A stretch of DNA of 64,000 bases from JBCBWG01 sp038523925 (lineage in GTDB: Bacteria > Pseudomonadota > Alphaproteobacteria > Rhizobiales > Hyphomicrobiaceae): the NCBI GenBank assembly GCA_038523925.1, contig JBCBIY010000001.1, positions 496,001 to 560,000 of the forward strand, written 5' to 3'. A program made the position numbers and the translations under genes. The notes under the pieces are model-generated. The model worked only from the letters and a program-made list of their open reading frames with translations. It did not search any database and had not been told where the DNA came from. Positions 1 to 9,492 of the stretch are shown here, piece after piece; position 1 is the first letter of the stretch; every line of letters starts with the position of its first letter.

Positions 1-1
1 T

Positions 2-316
2 CTGAGTGGCGGCGAGCAGCAGCGCGTTGCCGTCGCACGCGCCATCGCGACCGCGCCATCGCTCATCCTCGCCGACGAGCCGACAGCCGCGCTCGACAGC
101 GAGAACGGGCACGCCGTGATGCAACTCATGGCGGAGATCGCAAAGAATGAAAGCCGGGCCGTGCTTGCAGTCACGCATGACCCGCGCACACACGCTTATG
201 CGGATCGTGTCGTGCGCATTGAGGATGGACGGATCATCGGCGACGAGCGCCGCGCAAAAGCGGAAGGCAACGTTGCCCAATACGACCTAACAAGGAAGCG
301 AAAGAGCCATGCCTAG
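2..316 (+). CDS. ABC transporter ATP-binding protein, 3' part
   Basis: Only the last 104 residues are in the window; the gene begins upstream. The visible part opens with the ABC signature (LSGGEQQRVAVARAIA), followed by Walker B with catalytic Glu (LILADEPTAALD) and the H-loop histidine (VTHD). This is the C-terminal half of a nucleotide-binding domain of the MacB/LolD/DevA class, which powers an inner-membrane exporter. The stop lies 8 bases inside the next gene, an HlyD-type adaptor, so the two are probably translationally coupled; the matching permease is presumably upstream. A DevBCA-like exporter is the best guess from this pairing. The substrate cannot be read from the sequence. Confidence 0.93.
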   Translation: MSGGEQQRVAVARAIATAPSLILADEPTAALDSENGHAVMQLMAEIAKNESRAVLAVTHDPRTHAYADRVVRIEDGRIIGDERRAKAEGNVAQYDLTRKRKSHA

Positions 317-1484
317 GATCGACTCCACGCTGACCACGCTTGCCGTCGCAGCAATCATCGCGGGCAGCATCGTCTACACGGTCCAGTACCTGAACAACGC
401 GCCCGGCGGTCTTCAGGCGCTCGGCTTGAGCAACGTTATGGCGGCGAACGCAGCCGAGGCAAAGCAAAGCGATGGCGGTGCTGCAGGCCAGCCGGCGACC
501 GCGCAAGGCGAGTGGGCTGCGACGGCTGCAGGCAAGGTTGAGCCCGAAGGTGGCGTCATCCGCGTCGTGCCTGAAATGTCCGGCGTCGTCACCGACGTGC
601 TCGTCAAGACGGGCGACAAAGTGAAGGCCGGCGATCTATTGTTTGTGCTTCGCGACGACGAGTTGCGCGCGCGTTGGCAGGCAGCCCGCACTGAGATTGA
701 TGTGCGCAAACGCGAACGCGCCGAAGACCCGATCGACGAGGAAGAGGGCAACGCGAACGCCAAGAAGTCGGAAGAGCCGAAACCGAAGCCGCGTGCCGAT
801 GCGGAGGATGCACTTGGCGATGCGCAGTTGAAAGCCTACGAGGCGCAGCGCGCTCTCGACGACGCCTACATCGCTTGGCGGAAGGGTAACGCGTCGGAAG
901 AAAGCATTGAGCCCAACCGCAAGGCGTTGGCCGACGCGCGTCAGGCGCTCGAGACGGCGCGCAAAGCGGCGGCGGACGTCCGTGCCAACCCCGATACGGC
1001 GCTGCCGACGCGTTTGGAAGGTGGACTTGAATCGGCGCGGAATGATCTGGCGGTCATCGAGACGATGTTGCAGCGCGCCCGCGTCAGGGCCCCGCGCGAT
1101 GGCATCATCCTCGACGTGGAAGCCAAGGTGGGCGAGATGCGCACGCCGTCCCCTCAGGCCCCCGCCATCGAGCTCGGCAACACCGATGAGCTGATCGTCC
1201 GCTCAGAGCTTGAGGAGCGCGACCTGACCGCTGTCCAAAAGGGGCAACGTGTCGTCATCAGATCGAATGCGTTTCCGGGTCAGGACTTTGCCGGCACAGT
1301 GCGCCTCGTCGCGCCATCGCTCTCGGCGCCGAAACTGTCAGGCCGTGGGCCGCGCGCAGCATCCGACGTCGATGTGGTTGAGGTTGAGATCAGCTTGGAC
1401 GGCAAGCCGCCGCTCATCACGGGCATGCGAGTTGATGTGTTCTTCAAACAGCCTGGCGCGAAGGAACAAGCGAGCGCCAACTGA
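309..1484 (+). CDS. HlyD-family periplasmic adaptor (membrane fusion) subunit
   Basis: A 391-residue protein with one N-terminal membrane anchor (about residues 9-28), a first half-lipoyl segment (about 75-115, with GVVTDVLVKTGDKVKAGD), a long helical hairpin (about 118-258), a second half-lipoyl segment (RARVRAPRDGIILDVEAKVG, 256-275) and a C-terminal beta domain. This is the order expected of a DevB/MacA/HlyD adaptor that bridges an inner-membrane ABC pump to an outer-membrane channel across the periplasm. The descending helix carries a highly charged Glu/Lys/Pro-rich stretch at about 137-167. It overlaps the upstream ABC ATPase gene by 8 bases. A bidirectional terminator follows, so it ends its transcription unit. 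Confidence 0.9.
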   Translation: MPRIDSTLTTLAVAAIIAGSIVYTVQYLNNAPGGLQALGLSNVMAANAAEAKQSDGGAAGQPATAQGEWAATAAGKVEPEGGVIRVVPEMSGVVTDVLVKTGDKVKAGDLLFVLRDDELRARWQAARTEIDVRKRERAEDPIDEEEGNANAKKSEEPKPKPRADAEDALGDAQLKAYEAQRALDDAYIAWRKGNASEESIEPNRKALADARQALETARKAAADVRANPDTALPTRLEGGLESARNDLAVIETMLQRARVRAPRDGIILDVEAKVGEMRTPSPQAPAIELGNTDELIVRSELEERDLTAVQKGQRVVIRSNAFPGQDFAGTVRLVAPSLSAPKLSGRGPRAASDVDVVEVEISLDGKPPLITGMRVDVFFKQPGAKEQASAN

Positions 1485-1519
1485 CGGCGGTGTCGCCAAG
1501 ACTAATTTCATCGCAAAAT

Positions 1520-1554
1520 CGCCGCCGGATAGAGATCCGGCGGCGGTTCTGTTT
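1520..1554. terminator. Bidirectional intrinsic terminator between convergent genes
   Basis: Perfect 11-bp stem (1520-1530 with 1535-1545), AGAG loop, T-rich tail (TTCTGTTTT) on the plus strand. Read on the minus strand the same stem is followed by ATTTTG, so it can end both the HlyD gene and the convergent DUF533 gene. Confidence 0.85.
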
Positions 1555-1577
1555 TCAGTCGTCGGAACGCGCGGGGC

Positions 1578-2654
1578 TTAAGCCGCTGCGTTCCGAGCGG
1601 TCTGGTCGATGTGCTGCGCGAGCGCATCGTCGATGCCGAGACGGCTTGCGAGGATCGCAAGAAACGTCTGCTCGGCGTCGGTGTCCGGATCGATCGCCAC
1701 GCGCGCTGCGGTGTAGATCCGCAGCCCATCTTCCGGTTTCGTCACGCCCGCCGTCAGGTCGTCGATTGTGGCCGGGCTGTTTAATTCCCGCGCCAGGAAC
1801 TCTTCGGCTTCCGCATCCATGCCGGATTCGGAAAGCGTGCCGATGATCCGCTGCTGCTCATCGGCATCGATCCGGCCGTCCGACGCAGCGGCTGCGATCA
1901 TCGCGCGGATGTAGCGGATCGCATCATCGTTTGAGACGGTCTGCTCTTCGAAGCCTGAGCCTTCCGGAGCTGGCTCCGGCTCGACGCTGCCGTCGGAGAT
2001 CAGCGGCTTTCCGGCCTGGTAATTCTGATACGCCTTGTAGGCGAGCCCGCCGATGAGGGCTGCGGCACCAACCTTCGCGGCCGAACCCGCAAGCGAACGG
2101 CCGGTCTGCGTGCCAAGTACCAGAGCACCGAGCCCGCCAAGCGCGACACCGGTGCCAAGCTTGTTGTTGGCCATGAACTCCTGCAGTTGACTCATGAGGT
2201 CGGCGCCCGACTTGCCGCCGGTCACATTCTCAATGGCCTGGCCGGCACCCGTTGCCTCGCCAATCCGGCCCGCGCCTTCGCGGACGCCGTCGGTCGCCTG
2301 GCCGAGGATGGCGCCAAGCTGGCCGAGAATGCCGCCGCCCTGGCCGCCGTCGCTGCCCGCATCACCGCCCTTTTGCTGGAGCTGGTTCAGAAGGTCGCCT
2401 ATGCCGCTGCCGCTGGAGCTGCCTGCACCATCGCTGCCCTGCTGTCCGCCGAAGTTGCGGGCAAGGTCATCGAGGCTGAAGCCACCGCCGCCGCCTTGTG
2501 CCTGTCCCCCGGCGTTCGCATCGCCACCGGGCACGTTCACGCCAAGCTGGCTCAGTAAATCTTCGAGCCCCCCAGCTCCCCCTGTCTCCTGGTTCTGACC
2601 CTTCTGTGCGCCACCGCGCATGATCTGGTTGAGGATGCTTTTGGCGTCGAACAT
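1578..2654 (-). CDS. DUF533 / TerB-like domain protein
   Basis: 358 residues. The N-terminal 160 residues are very Gly/Gln-rich, with repeated LxxLLxQL-type patches (LEDLLSQLG, GDLLNQLQQ). Residues about 165-210 form two hydrophobic Gly/Ala-rich stretches that may associate with the membrane. The C-terminal 110 residues (about 245-355) form a TerB-like helical domain; AAAASDGRIDADEQQRI has the acidic loop typical of that fold. The family (YebE-like, DUF533) is widespread in proteobacteria but has no settled function. The start ATG has a good ribosome site (GAAGGAAGGG); a 7-bp hairpin lies just upstream at 2675-2693. It lies downstream of the polysaccharide operon on the same strand, 130 bp away, and may be independent of it. 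Confidence 0.85.
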   Translation of the reverse strand: MFDAKSILNQIMRGGAQKGQNQETGGAGGLEDLLSQLGVNVPGGDANAGGQAQGGGGGFSLDDLARNFGGQQGSDGAGSSSGSGIGDLLNQLQQKGGDAGSDGGQGGGILGQLGAILGQATDGVREGAGRIGEATGAGQAIENVTGGKSGADLMSQLQEFMANNKLGTGVALGGLGALVLGTQTGRSLAGSAAKVGAAALIGGLAYKAYQNYQAGKPLISDGSVEPEPAPEGSGFEEQTVSNDDAIRYIRAMIAAAASDGRIDADEQQRIIGTLSESGMDAEAEEFLARELNSPATIDDLTAGVTKPEDGLRIYTAARVAIDPDTDAEQTFLAILASRLGIDDALAQHIDQTARNAAA

Positions 2655-2784
2655 TACGAAACCCTTCCTTCGCCGCCGCAGTTTGTCTGCGGCCGGTACA
2701 GGTTAGGCTGGATGGACTGAGCCCGGCAAATGGCGCCCTGTCACATGTGGGCGCAGGGGTCTGAGGCTCGGCGTGAGTCTTGCG

Positions 2785-4137
2785 CTAGCGCGCGAGCATT
2801 GCGCCCGGCGCCAGTGGCAGTGCGCCTGTTGGCGTCGGTACTATTGCCGGGTTCGGACGTGATTGCCGCCTCCGCCGGCGGCCTTTGCGCTTGGCAAGCC
2901 GACGCGCGAGATAGGGCGCCCGCATGGGATCGCTCAGCCAGCCGGCGAGCCCGATGAAGAAGAAGAAGTAGGCGTGCATTGCGTTCCAGAAGTGCACTGT
3001 GCACGCGATCAGGCAGAGCGCGATGAAGCTGAACAGCCAGGCTTTCATCGCCCGAAGCGCGCGGGGATCGTTCATCCGCGGCACGCGCAACGCCATCGAT
3101 CCGACGTGCAGCGCGAGGCCGATCACCAGCAGGAGGAACGCCGGAATGCCGGTCCGCATCGCGACCACCAGCCAGTACGCATCGACACTGTCTGAGATCA
3201 TCCACCACGGCCGTTTCCAATCAGCGAGACCTAGGCCGAGCCAGGGGTTCTCCCAAACGTTCTTGAGGCCGTGTTCCCAGATGACCGTCCGGTAGTACCC
3301 GGTCCAGTTATCAAGCGTCAGGCTTGTTGCGATGATCATTATCGGCGTGCGGTTGGCGACGATGGAGATCAGGATGTAGCCGAGCACGATCGCGCACAGC
3401 GTCAGGATGATGCGCGCCTTGAGCCCGCGCGTGACCTTGTCCCAGACGACAAACGCGCCCTGGATCATCACGCAGAGGATCGGTGCCGACGAGAGCGCGG
3501 AAAACGTCGTCAACGCAATGAGCCCGCATTGCCGGATGCGCTTGGTGAGGCGATGGCCGCTGAACCAGACGAGGCCGATGGTGGCGGCTGCAAACGTGCC
3601 GAGGTGGATCGGGTGGTCGAACGTGCCGTAGGCGCGCGTCAGGCCAAGCCGCGTCTCGAGGCGACGCTCATGCTCGTATCCGGTGACCTGCTGCAGGTAG
3701 TCGTGCGTGAAGTGCGCGCCGAAAATTGTCTCAGGTAGCGCAAAGCAAAGTGCGGCCATCGCTGCGAGGACCAGCAGGTCGAGCGTGGCGCGGAAGCTTT
3801 CGAAGTCGCGGATGTAGGCGCGCGCGATGATGTAGGCGCCGAAGCTCTCGAGCGCGATCGAACCACCATAGACGAGACCGCGCATGTCCTCGCTGTGGAG
3901 GTCATAGACGTACATGCTCCAGCATCCGTAGAGCAGCAGCAGAATATCGAAGAGGCGAAGGCGCGTGTCCGGCTGGCTGATGACGCGCAGGAATGCAAAC
4001 GGCGCGAGCGCAAGGATCGCGAAGCGGTGCGGCGGCAGGCGAAGCTCGCTCACCTCGAGCGAGAGCTCTGTCGGGCACAAGAAGCTGCCGATCAGTAGGA
4101 TCAGCGGGAACGGCGCGCGTTTCAGGGTCCGGAACAT
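2785..4137 (-). CDS. O-antigen ligase / Wzy-like polysaccharide polymerase
   Basis: A 450-residue polytopic membrane protein, about 10-12 predicted helices. The region around residues 160-175 (RAYGTFDHPIHLGTF) and the later ENPWLGLGLADW resemble the family's periplasmic signature segments. The C-terminus is strongly basic (RRLAKRKGRRRRR) and probably cytosolic. WaaL/Wzy family members join or polymerise undecaprenyl-linked repeat units on the periplasmic face. It is the last gene of an operon with an initiating transferase, a Wzc-like protein and a Wza-like exporter, so a polymerase role for an exopolysaccharide is more likely than lipid A-core ligation. The gap to the preceding gene is 36 bp. 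Confidence 0.8.
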   Translation of the reverse strand: MFRTLKRAPFPLILLIGSFLCPTELSLEVSELRLPPHRFAILALAPFAFLRVISQPDTRLRLFDILLLLYGCWSMYVYDLHSEDMRGLVYGGSIALESFGAYIIARAYIRDFESFRATLDLLVLAAMAALCFALPETIFGAHFTHDYLQQVTGYEHERRLETRLGLTRAYGTFDHPIHLGTFAAATIGLVWFSGHRLTKRIRQCGLIALTTFSALSSAPILCVMIQGAFVVWDKVTRGLKARIILTLCAIVLGYILISIVANRTPIMIIATSLTLDNWTGYYRTVIWEHGLKNVWENPWLGLGLADWKRPWWMISDSVDAYWLVVAMRTGIPAFLLLVIGLALHVGSMALRVPRMNDPRALRAMKAWLFSFIALCLIACTVHFWNAMHAYFFFFIGLAGWLSDPMRAPYLARRLAKRKGRRRRRQSRPNPAIVPTPTGALPLAPGAMLAR

Positions 4138-4173
4138 GAGCGCTCTTTCGGCCGCGGTTGCGCGCAGCCGGGC

Positions 4174-5649
4174 CTAGTGGGCGTTCTTGCCGCGAACGAC
4201 GGCCCAGATCGTTTTGACGATGATGTTGAGGTCGAGCAGCACCGACCATTGCGCGATGTATTCAAGGTCGCGCTCAACGCGTGCACGCAGATCAGAATCC
4301 CGTCCGATCTGCCCGCGGGCACCGGAGATCTGCGCAAGGCCCGTGATGCCGGGTTTCACTTGCGCACGGTTTACGTACTGGCTCAGCAGGTCGGCCCATG
4401 TGTCATCGTGGGCAACCGCATGCGGCCGCGGCCCGACGAGGGACATCTCGCCAACGAGCACGTTCCAGAGCTGCGGCAGTTCATCGAGGCTCGTTCGGCG
4501 CAGGAAGCGTCCAACGCGCGTCGTGCGATCGTCGTCGCGCTTGGCCTGTTCGATCGTCTCGCCGTCTTCAAGCACGTGCATCGTGCGGAATTTCAGGACG
4601 TGAAAGACGCTGAGGTTCATGCCGCGTCGGCGCTGGCGGAACAGGACAGGGCCTTTGCTGTCGAGCTTGATGGCGGCGGCAATCAGCGCGAACACAGGCG
4701 CGAGCGCAATGAGGAAGAGGCTTGCAAGCACGAGGTCTTCCGCGCGCTTTGCGATCGGGCGCCAGTCCGCATGCGGGTTCTGTTTGACGTCGAGCATCCC
4801 AAGCGGCCCAAGGGCGGAAACCTTGTGGCTCGATTGCGGATCCACGAGGTCGGATGCCATGTGGGTGACGACATGCAGGCTGACCGGCAATTGTTCGAGC
4901 TTCCGCGCGATCTGCGCCACGCGGCGGTCGGCTGACTGCGGCAGCGCGATAATCACCTGGTCGATTTCGCCACGGCGGCCGGCCGCGATCAGGTCGTCGA
5001 TCGTCCCCATAACCGTCAGGCCTTCATCGTTGACGCGGCCCGGCGTTCCGCGATCGTCATAGACGCCGACAAAGTTCAGACCGTCCGGACCGTTGGTCAG
5101 GAAGTCGGCGGCGCGGCGCGCAATGATGCCTGCGCCATAGACGCTGATCCGCGTGTTGAAGCGACCGTCAATTGCGAGATTCCGCAAGACGCTGGCGGCG
5201 ATAACGCGATGCCCGAAAACCAGCACGAAGCTCAGCGCGAGCCAGGTCAGATACCAGATCAGCATGTGCGCGTCGTAAGACTCGAGCGGGAGGCCGAGGC
5301 CGAGACTCGCTGCGAACGCAAAGACCAGCGCAATGGCGATGCGCGGCGGCTCCACGGGCAGGCGATGGATGCGGCGCGGGTCGTAGAAATTCCAGGCGCG
5401 CAGGCAGACGTTCACGATCAGCGCTGCGATCAGGCCGGTCTGTGCGATCTCGAGCGGCTTGATGTTGAGTTCGCCGTAGGCACCGTAGATGTAGGCGGGA
5501 AGCGCTGCGCCAACCGCGACGAGGAGGCAGTCGAGTGCCGCGACGACATCAACTGCGACCTGGCGCGACCAGGCCTTCTTCTGCGGCGCTGGCGTATAGC
5601 CGCTGCCGTCTGAAGCCTCAAAAGAATCCGCTGTTACCTGAACTGTCAT
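4174..5649 (-). CDS. Polyprenyl glycosylphosphotransferase initiating exopolysaccharide synthesis
   Basis: 491 residues from the ATG at 5649; an upstream GTG at 5664 would add five. Architecture: several N-terminal membrane helices, a central Rossmann-like CoA-binding-type domain (ISVYGAGIIARRAADFL), one more helix at about residue 310, then the catalytic bacterial sugar-transferase domain with KFRTM, TSLDELPQLWNVL and LVGPRPH. Enzymes of this WcaJ/PssY/ExoY class transfer a hexose-1-phosphate from a nucleotide sugar to undecaprenyl phosphate, the first step of repeat-unit assembly at the inner membrane. The sugar cannot be predicted. The 199-bp gap before it is comparatively A/T-rich and may hold an internal promoter. 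Confidence 0.92.
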   Translation of the reverse strand: MTVQVTADSFEASDGSGYTPAPQKKAWSRQVAVDVVAALDCLLVAVGAALPAYIYGAYGELNIKPLEIAQTGLIAALIVNVCLRAWNFYDPRRIHRLPVEPPRIAIALVFAFAASLGLGLPLESYDAHMLIWYLTWLALSFVLVFGHRVIAASVLRNLAIDGRFNTRISVYGAGIIARRAADFLTNGPDGLNFVGVYDDRGTPGRVNDEGLTVMGTIDDLIAAGRRGEIDQVIIALPQSADRRVAQIARKLEQLPVSLHVVTHMASDLVDPQSSHKVSALGPLGMLDVKQNPHADWRPIAKRAEDLVLASLFLIALAPVFALIAAAIKLDSKGPVLFRQRRRGMNLSVFHVLKFRTMHVLEDGETIEQAKRDDDRTTRVGRFLRRTSLDELPQLWNVLVGEMSLVGPRPHAVAHDDTWADLLSQYVNRAQVKPGITGLAQISGARGQIGRDSDLRARVERDLEYIAQWSVLLDLNIIVKTIWAVVRGKNAH

Positions 5650-5848
5650 ACGCGCACCCGCCACACGATTTCGCAGATGGAAACCGGCCTTGGTTTTACG
5701 CGATTGCGCTTAAATATCTTTTGAGATCGATGCTCATAACGCCGAAGGTTTCTGCTGAGTTTCGTTTACTTTTGAAAGCGCTGACCAGCAAAACGCGCGT
5801 CTAGGTGCGGTCGGCCGGCGTTCCAAAAAAAGAGGGGCTGTCGCGGGA

Positions 5849-8119
5849 TTATGCGGCTTGAGCCCGTCTTTCGACGGCGCGGTCGTCGAGCCCAATGCCG
5901 GCGAGGTATTCGCCAGGCTCGACGCGGCTCATGACGAGCCCCTGGACTTTCACTTCATTCGGTCCGAATGCGCGCAGCGCCTGTTTGACGAAAAGGCGGG
6001 AGGTCTGGCGCCAGCGCACAACCATAAGAATGCGATCTGCGAACTCTGCAAGGATGCGCGTATCCGCGACCGGCAGCACCGGCGGTGCATCGATCACGAT
6101 CATGTCGAAGTGCTCGCGCAGCGTCGCCATGAGGTCGGTCATTGTGCGGCTGCCGAGAAGTTCGGTCGGCGCGGTCTCGGGCGGCTGGCCGGCATAGGCG
6201 CCGAGCACGTGCAGCCGCGTTCCGCCGTCATGCAGGATCGCGTCACTCGGTGCGGCGCGGCCCGCAATGATGTCTGCGAGGCCCGGCTTCTGCGAGATGC
6301 CAAGCGTGTTGGTCAACCGGCCGTAGCGCAGATCACCATCGATCAGGAGCGTGCGCTGACCCGTCATTGCAAATTGAACGGCGAGGTTGGACGCAAGCGT
6401 CGTCCGGCCTTCGCCTGCAAGCGACGACGCCAGCAGCAACACGCCGCTTGGCATGCGTGCGTTGACGGCATGCTGGAGGGATCTGACCGCCTCTGAGTAG
6501 TGGCTCCTAGGCTCGGCCAGGATCCAGCGCGCCGCGCGAAGGGCATCGGCTTCGCCGGCATCGCCAAGGTCCGGCAGCGAGCCGACTTGCGCGACGGCCA
6601 ATTCCTTTTCCGCTTCCGTCGCGCCATCGAATCCCGGGCGCAGCACCTCGAAAAGAAACGCGCCTGCAAACGCGACGGCGAACCCGCCAATGAGCGAGAG
6701 GATCACGATCTGCTTCCGCTTCGGCCCGGAGGGCTTGAGCGGCACGCTCGCACGCTGGACGATGCGCGAATCGGGAAACTCAAGCCCGAGCGACTGTGTC
6801 GTCTGCTTGCTCCGCGTCAGAAGTTCCTCGTAGAGCTTCCGCGTCGCCTCGACCTCGCGGTCCAGTTCGCCGAGCTCCCACGTCTTATCCTTCGACGCCG
6901 AAATCCGCGCCTTCAGGTCCTTCAGGTTCTGCTCAAGCTTCGCCTGACGGTCGGTTGCGATGTCAGATTCTGTTTTCAGGTTCTGGATGATCGCGCGCGT
7001 CTCGCGATTGAGCTGGCTTTCAGCCTTCGCGACATCAGCAGCCGCGCGCTTGATTTCAGGGTGGCGCGGGCCGTACTTGGTCTCGAGTTCCGCCTGCTTG
7101 CGCAACGCTTTTGCGAGTTCGTCGCGGAGCACGCGCACCGTCGCGCTTTTCAGAACACTGCTCACGGTCTCGAGTGTTTCGCCGCGGCTGATCATGCTGC
7201 GCGCCTGATCGAAGCGTGCGCGCGTCTCCGCCGTCTCGGCTGATGCTTTCACCAGCGCTTCCATCTCGCGGTTCAACTGGCGGTCGAGCACAAAGCGGCC
7301 ATCGGCATCGAACAGGTCGTTTTTCGCCTTGAACGTTTCGAGCTTGCGCTCGGCGACGTTCAGCTTCTCACGCATGTCGACGATCTTTTTGTTCAGAAGG
7401 TCGGTTGCGAGTTTGTTGGCGCCGGTCTTGGCGTTAATCTGGTCTTCGAGATAGGTCGCGACGATCGTATTGACGATCTGGGCTGACTTGGTCGGGCTCT
7501 CGGATACGAATGTCACTTCGATCAGATGCGAGTTCCGAATGCGGCTTGTTTTCAGCCGTTCGAGGTAGGCTTGCAGCACGGTGTCGCGGGATAGCGCGCG
7601 CTCGCCGCCTGCCAGCGTCTTGAGATAGTCAGCCACGCTCGGGTCGGCACCGGAGACTGCGCTCTGCGCAAGTTTGTCGAGCGGGGAGGGCGGTGCAGGC
7701 TGCGGCATCGCGGTCGACGGCTTGACGCCGAACAGCGCGCTGATCGAAGGAAACGACCACCCCTGCTCGTTGAATTCCGGATCGCGGCGAAGCCCGCGCT
7801 TGTCGATGACGCGCAACGCAAGCGTGCTGGAGCTTAGGATCTCGACCTCGGTCTCGACGGCCTGGGTGTTGACGCTGATCTCCTGGATGACCTCGTCGAT
7901 GTCGACGATCTTTTTCTTGCGCTGCTCAACCTGCACGGTTGCGACGGCGACATAGGTGTTAGGCATCGTCAGCGAGAGCTGCGTTGCGATCGCAGCCGCC
8001 GTCAGTGTGACGGACAGGATGATCCGCCAGTGCCGGCGCAAGATGCGCAGCATATCTTCAAAGCCGAAGCCTTCTTCGACTTCGTCTTCGTGCTGTGAGA
8101 TGTCCCCCGAACGCTCCAT
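5849..8119 (-). CDS. Wzc/ExoP-like polysaccharide co-polymerase with C-terminal BY-kinase-type ATPase
   Basis: 756 residues: an N-terminal Wzz domain with a helix at about 34-55, a long periplasmic coiled coil (about 190-440), a GNVR-type segment and second helix (about 462-485), then a tyrosine-kinase-like P-loop domain (about 545-740). Proteins of this class set chain length and couple synthesis to export. The ATPase has Walker A' (LLIDGDLR, Asp594/Asp596) and Walker B (MIVIDAPP, Asp677), but Walker A reads SLAGEGRTT, with Arg572 where a lysine is expected (codon 6404-6406). The C-terminus has a single Tyr (738) and no tyrosine cluster. It sits 24 bp downstream of the outer-membrane barrel gene. 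Whether it is an active kinase is doubtful. Confidence 0.9.
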   Translation of the reverse strand: MERSGDISQHEDEVEEGFGFEDMLRILRRHWRIILSVTLTAAAIATQLSLTMPNTYVAVATVQVEQRKKKIVDIDEVIQEISVNTQAVETEVEILSSSTLALRVIDKRGLRRDPEFNEQGWSFPSISALFGVKPSTAMPQPAPPSPLDKLAQSAVSGADPSVADYLKTLAGGERALSRDTVLQAYLERLKTSRIRNSHLIEVTFVSESPTKSAQIVNTIVATYLEDQINAKTGANKLATDLLNKKIVDMREKLNVAERKLETFKAKNDLFDADGRFVLDRQLNREMEALVKASAETAETRARFDQARSMISRGETLETVSSVLKSATVRVLRDELAKALRKQAELETKYGPRHPEIKRAAADVAKAESQLNRETRAIIQNLKTESDIATDRQAKLEQNLKDLKARISASKDKTWELGELDREVEATRKLYEELLTRSKQTTQSLGLEFPDSRIVQRASVPLKPSGPKRKQIVILSLIGGFAVAFAGAFLFEVLRPGFDGATEAEKELAVAQVGSLPDLGDAGEADALRAARWILAEPRSHYSEAVRSLQHAVNARMPSGVLLLASSLAGEGRTTLASNLAVQFAMTGQRTLLIDGDLRYGRLTNTLGISQKPGLADIIAGRAAPSDAILHDGGTRLHVLGAYAGQPPETAPTELLGSRTMTDLMATLREHFDMIVIDAPPVLPVADTRILAEFADRILMVVRWRQTSRLFVKQALRAFGPNEVKVQGLVMSRVEPGEYLAGIGLDDRAVERRAQAA

Positions 8120-8143
8120 ACGGTCCGATATTATTGTTATTGT

Positions 8144-9478
8144 TTAGAAGAGCAGCTTTGCCCCGAGCCAGATTCGATTTTCGACGATGGCGTCATCGCT
8201 GAGGTTGGATGTTCGATCGATGTGTTCCAGGGCTGCATTGAAGTGCACATGCTTCGAATGCAGGTATTCCATCCGCAACGCGCCGCTGAGCCGATAGTCA
8301 ATCCGATCGGAATTCAGATACTCCGACATTCGGTATGCCCCATCTATCGTGAAGACCAGGTTTCTAGTCGCCTCCAATTGCAAGGTAAGGGCGGCAGTTG
8401 TTGCGATAGAACCTTGTTCTGATGTGGTAAAGTCGAACTCGCGCCGGGCGGCAGCTATGAGCGTCGCATTTTGCGTCGCAATCCACCGTGCACTGAGTTC
8501 AAATAATCCCTGACCGGCTGTATCAATTTGAGGATCGTCAAACTCTCGAAAGCCGTAACCCGCAACAAAACTCCAATGAAGAATTGCAGACGACTCCGCT
8601 TTCACGCCGACGACGAAATCGACGCCCCAGTTATCGCCCTCATAACCCGTGTTGTTGCTTGGCTTGAGCGTCCGCATCCCACGAATACGGCTGGTCACTG
8701 AGTAGCCGGGCGAGAACCGGTATTTGAGCTTTATGTCAGACGCGAGGATCTGCGTGTCGCGGTAGTCCTGGTCGATGTTATCGCCGTCAAGGCTGGTGAC
8801 GTCGGCGAAGTCAACGCTTTCGTAGCTCGCGCCGAGTGTGCCGGAGAGCCGGCCGGCGTCACGCGTAATCCCGACCGACGCTTTGTTGCGCCAGGCAGCC
8901 GTCTTCTCGCGGGCCCGCAGCGGCGCATCCTTCGCAAGCCGCGTCTCGTGGCGGTAGTCGCTGAGCAGGCTCATTGAAATCGTATGCGCGTGGTCGATCT
9001 CCAGCGCGCCATCCACGCTCCCAAATCCATTGACCTCGTTCAGGTCCTTTCGGGAGGCGTACTCCGCGATGTTCCCGCCGAAGTTGAAGTTCAGATGGTG
9101 GCGTTTGAACTGCGAGACGGCCCGCACCCGCGTATGCAACTGGACGGAGAAGTCAGAAACGCGGTCATCGATTGTGCCGTAGACATTGTCTTCGAAGACA
9201 GAGCGCACTTCGCCGGACGGCAGGATCAGGTAGTTGCCGAAGCGGATCCCGTCAGGCTTGTAGGGTTCACGGTTGCGTTCATCGACGGCTTGAGCGCCGA
9301 AGATCTTGCGATTGTCCCAGTGCTTGAGGCGTTGTTGCGCAGCTTTCGTGCCAGCGAGGATGCCGGCATCGCTATCGAGATCGAGCGCAAGGGCTGCGCG
9401 CGGCACGGCGAGGGCAAGCCCTGCTGCGAGCGCGATTGAGGCGACGCGTGACTTGGTGAGAGCGGCCCGCAAGGCCAT
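8144..9478 (-). CDS. Outer-membrane beta-barrel protein of the exopolysaccharide locus
   Basis: 444 residues with a clear signal peptide (cleavage after ...PRAALA, about residue 31). The mature part alternates polar and hydrophobic residues in amphipathic strands and ends in an aromatic residue (...WLGAKLLF), as outer-membrane barrels do. It resembles the Bbp_2-type barrel proteins found in alphaproteobacterial polysaccharide loci. It lies 14 bp after the Wza-like lipoprotein gene and just before the Wzc-like gene, so it probably works with the export channel; whether it is a pore, a lectin or an assembly factor cannot be read from the sequence. Confidence 0.75.
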   Translation of the reverse strand: MALRAALTKSRVASIALAAGLALAVPRAALALDLDSDAGILAGTKAAQQRLKHWDNRKIFGAQAVDERNREPYKPDGIRFGNYLILPSGEVRSVFEDNVYGTIDDRVSDFSVQLHTRVRAVSQFKRHHLNFNFGGNIAEYASRKDLNEVNGFGSVDGALEIDHAHTISMSLLSDYRHETRLAKDAPLRAREKTAAWRNKASVGITRDAGRLSGTLGASYESVDFADVTSLDGDNIDQDYRDTQILASDIKLKYRFSPGYSVTSRIRGMRTLKPSNNTGYEGDNWGVDFVVGVKAESSAILHWSFVAGYGFREFDDPQIDTAGQGLFELSARWIATQNATLIAAARREFDFTTSEQGSIATTAALTLQLEATRNLVFTIDGAYRMSEYLNSDRIDYRLSGALRMEYLHSKHVHFNAALEHIDRTSNLSDDAIVENRIWLGAKLLF

Positions 9479-9492
9479 CGCGGTTCCCCTGT

